Translations under genes and position numbers: made by a program
Assembly (NCBI GenBank): GCA_035620895.1
Contig: DASPFY010000051.1
Span: 1-11,186 of the forward strand
DNA from: TA-21 sp035620895
GTDB lineage: Archaea; Thermoproteota; Nitrososphaeria; Nitrososphaerales; Nitrososphaeraceae
Length of the DNA: 11,186 nucleotides
Reading direction: 5' to 3'
Shown here: positions 11,165-11,186 of the stretch, piece by piece
Position numbering within the stretch: position 1 is the first letter of the stretch
Layout of the letters: each line of letters starts with the position of its first letter
The notes under the pieces: generated by a model
Database searches by the model: none
What the model saw: only the letters and a program-made list of their open reading frames with translations
What the model was told of the DNA's origin: nothing

Positions 11165-11186
11165 CCTCAACACTGCCAAGAAGCGA

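Overview
The window most resembles ammonia-oxidising archaea of the class Nitrososphaeria (Thaumarchaeota), probably a soil lineage such as Nitrosocosmicus or Nitrososphaera. This is inferred from AT-rich DNA, archaeal TATA boxes about 25-30 bases before many start codons (leaderless transcripts), very few Shine-Dalgarno sites, and many small single-domain proteins: winged-helix proteins, small Cys/His zinc proteins, SRPBCC and SnoaL folds. No rRNA, tRNA, CRISPR array, transposase or phage gene was seen, and no marker gene fixes the taxon.

Layout. 1-800: class II aldolase between two dyad elements. 809-1246 (-): secreted Asp/Ser/Asn-rich protein with exact 33-base repeats. 1247-2252: about 1 kb without an intact gene, holding two coding remnants. 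2253-2866: an 83-residue protein with a good Shine-Dalgarno, then a gene broken in several frames. 2889-3392 (-) and 3589-3807 (+): a divergent pair, a four-helix membrane protein made of two matching halves and a helix-hairpin-helix protein. 3873-4339 (-): an unknown gene split by one frameshift. 4494-4637 (+): a 47-residue Cys/His protein on the strand opposite a longer spurious frame. 4733-5221 (-): SnoaL-like protein. 5395-5664 (-) and 5807-6298 (+): divergent winged-helix regulator and SRPBCC protein. 6490-7011 (+): HNH protein, whose stop overlaps that of a 33-residue charged protein on the other strand. 7213-8694: small membrane protein, UBP-type zinc finger, small zinc ribbon, and a frameshifted TM2-like membrane gene. 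8713-9247: winged-helix protein and a small hypothetical. 9328-10287: exported protein with a near-Tat signal and a Cys cluster. 10589-11164: HdeD/DUF308 membrane protein.

The genes look mostly monocistronic, each with its own promoter; there is no long operon and no obvious pathway. The recurring themes are small zinc-binding or regulatory proteins and membrane or surface proteins, as expected of an archaeal accessory region. Three loci carry single-base frameshifts, so either this is a decaying accessory region or the assembly contains indel errors. I found no convincing evidence for a new defence or mobile system. The most informative items are the hidden small genes, the split genes, and the exactly duplicated membrane protein.
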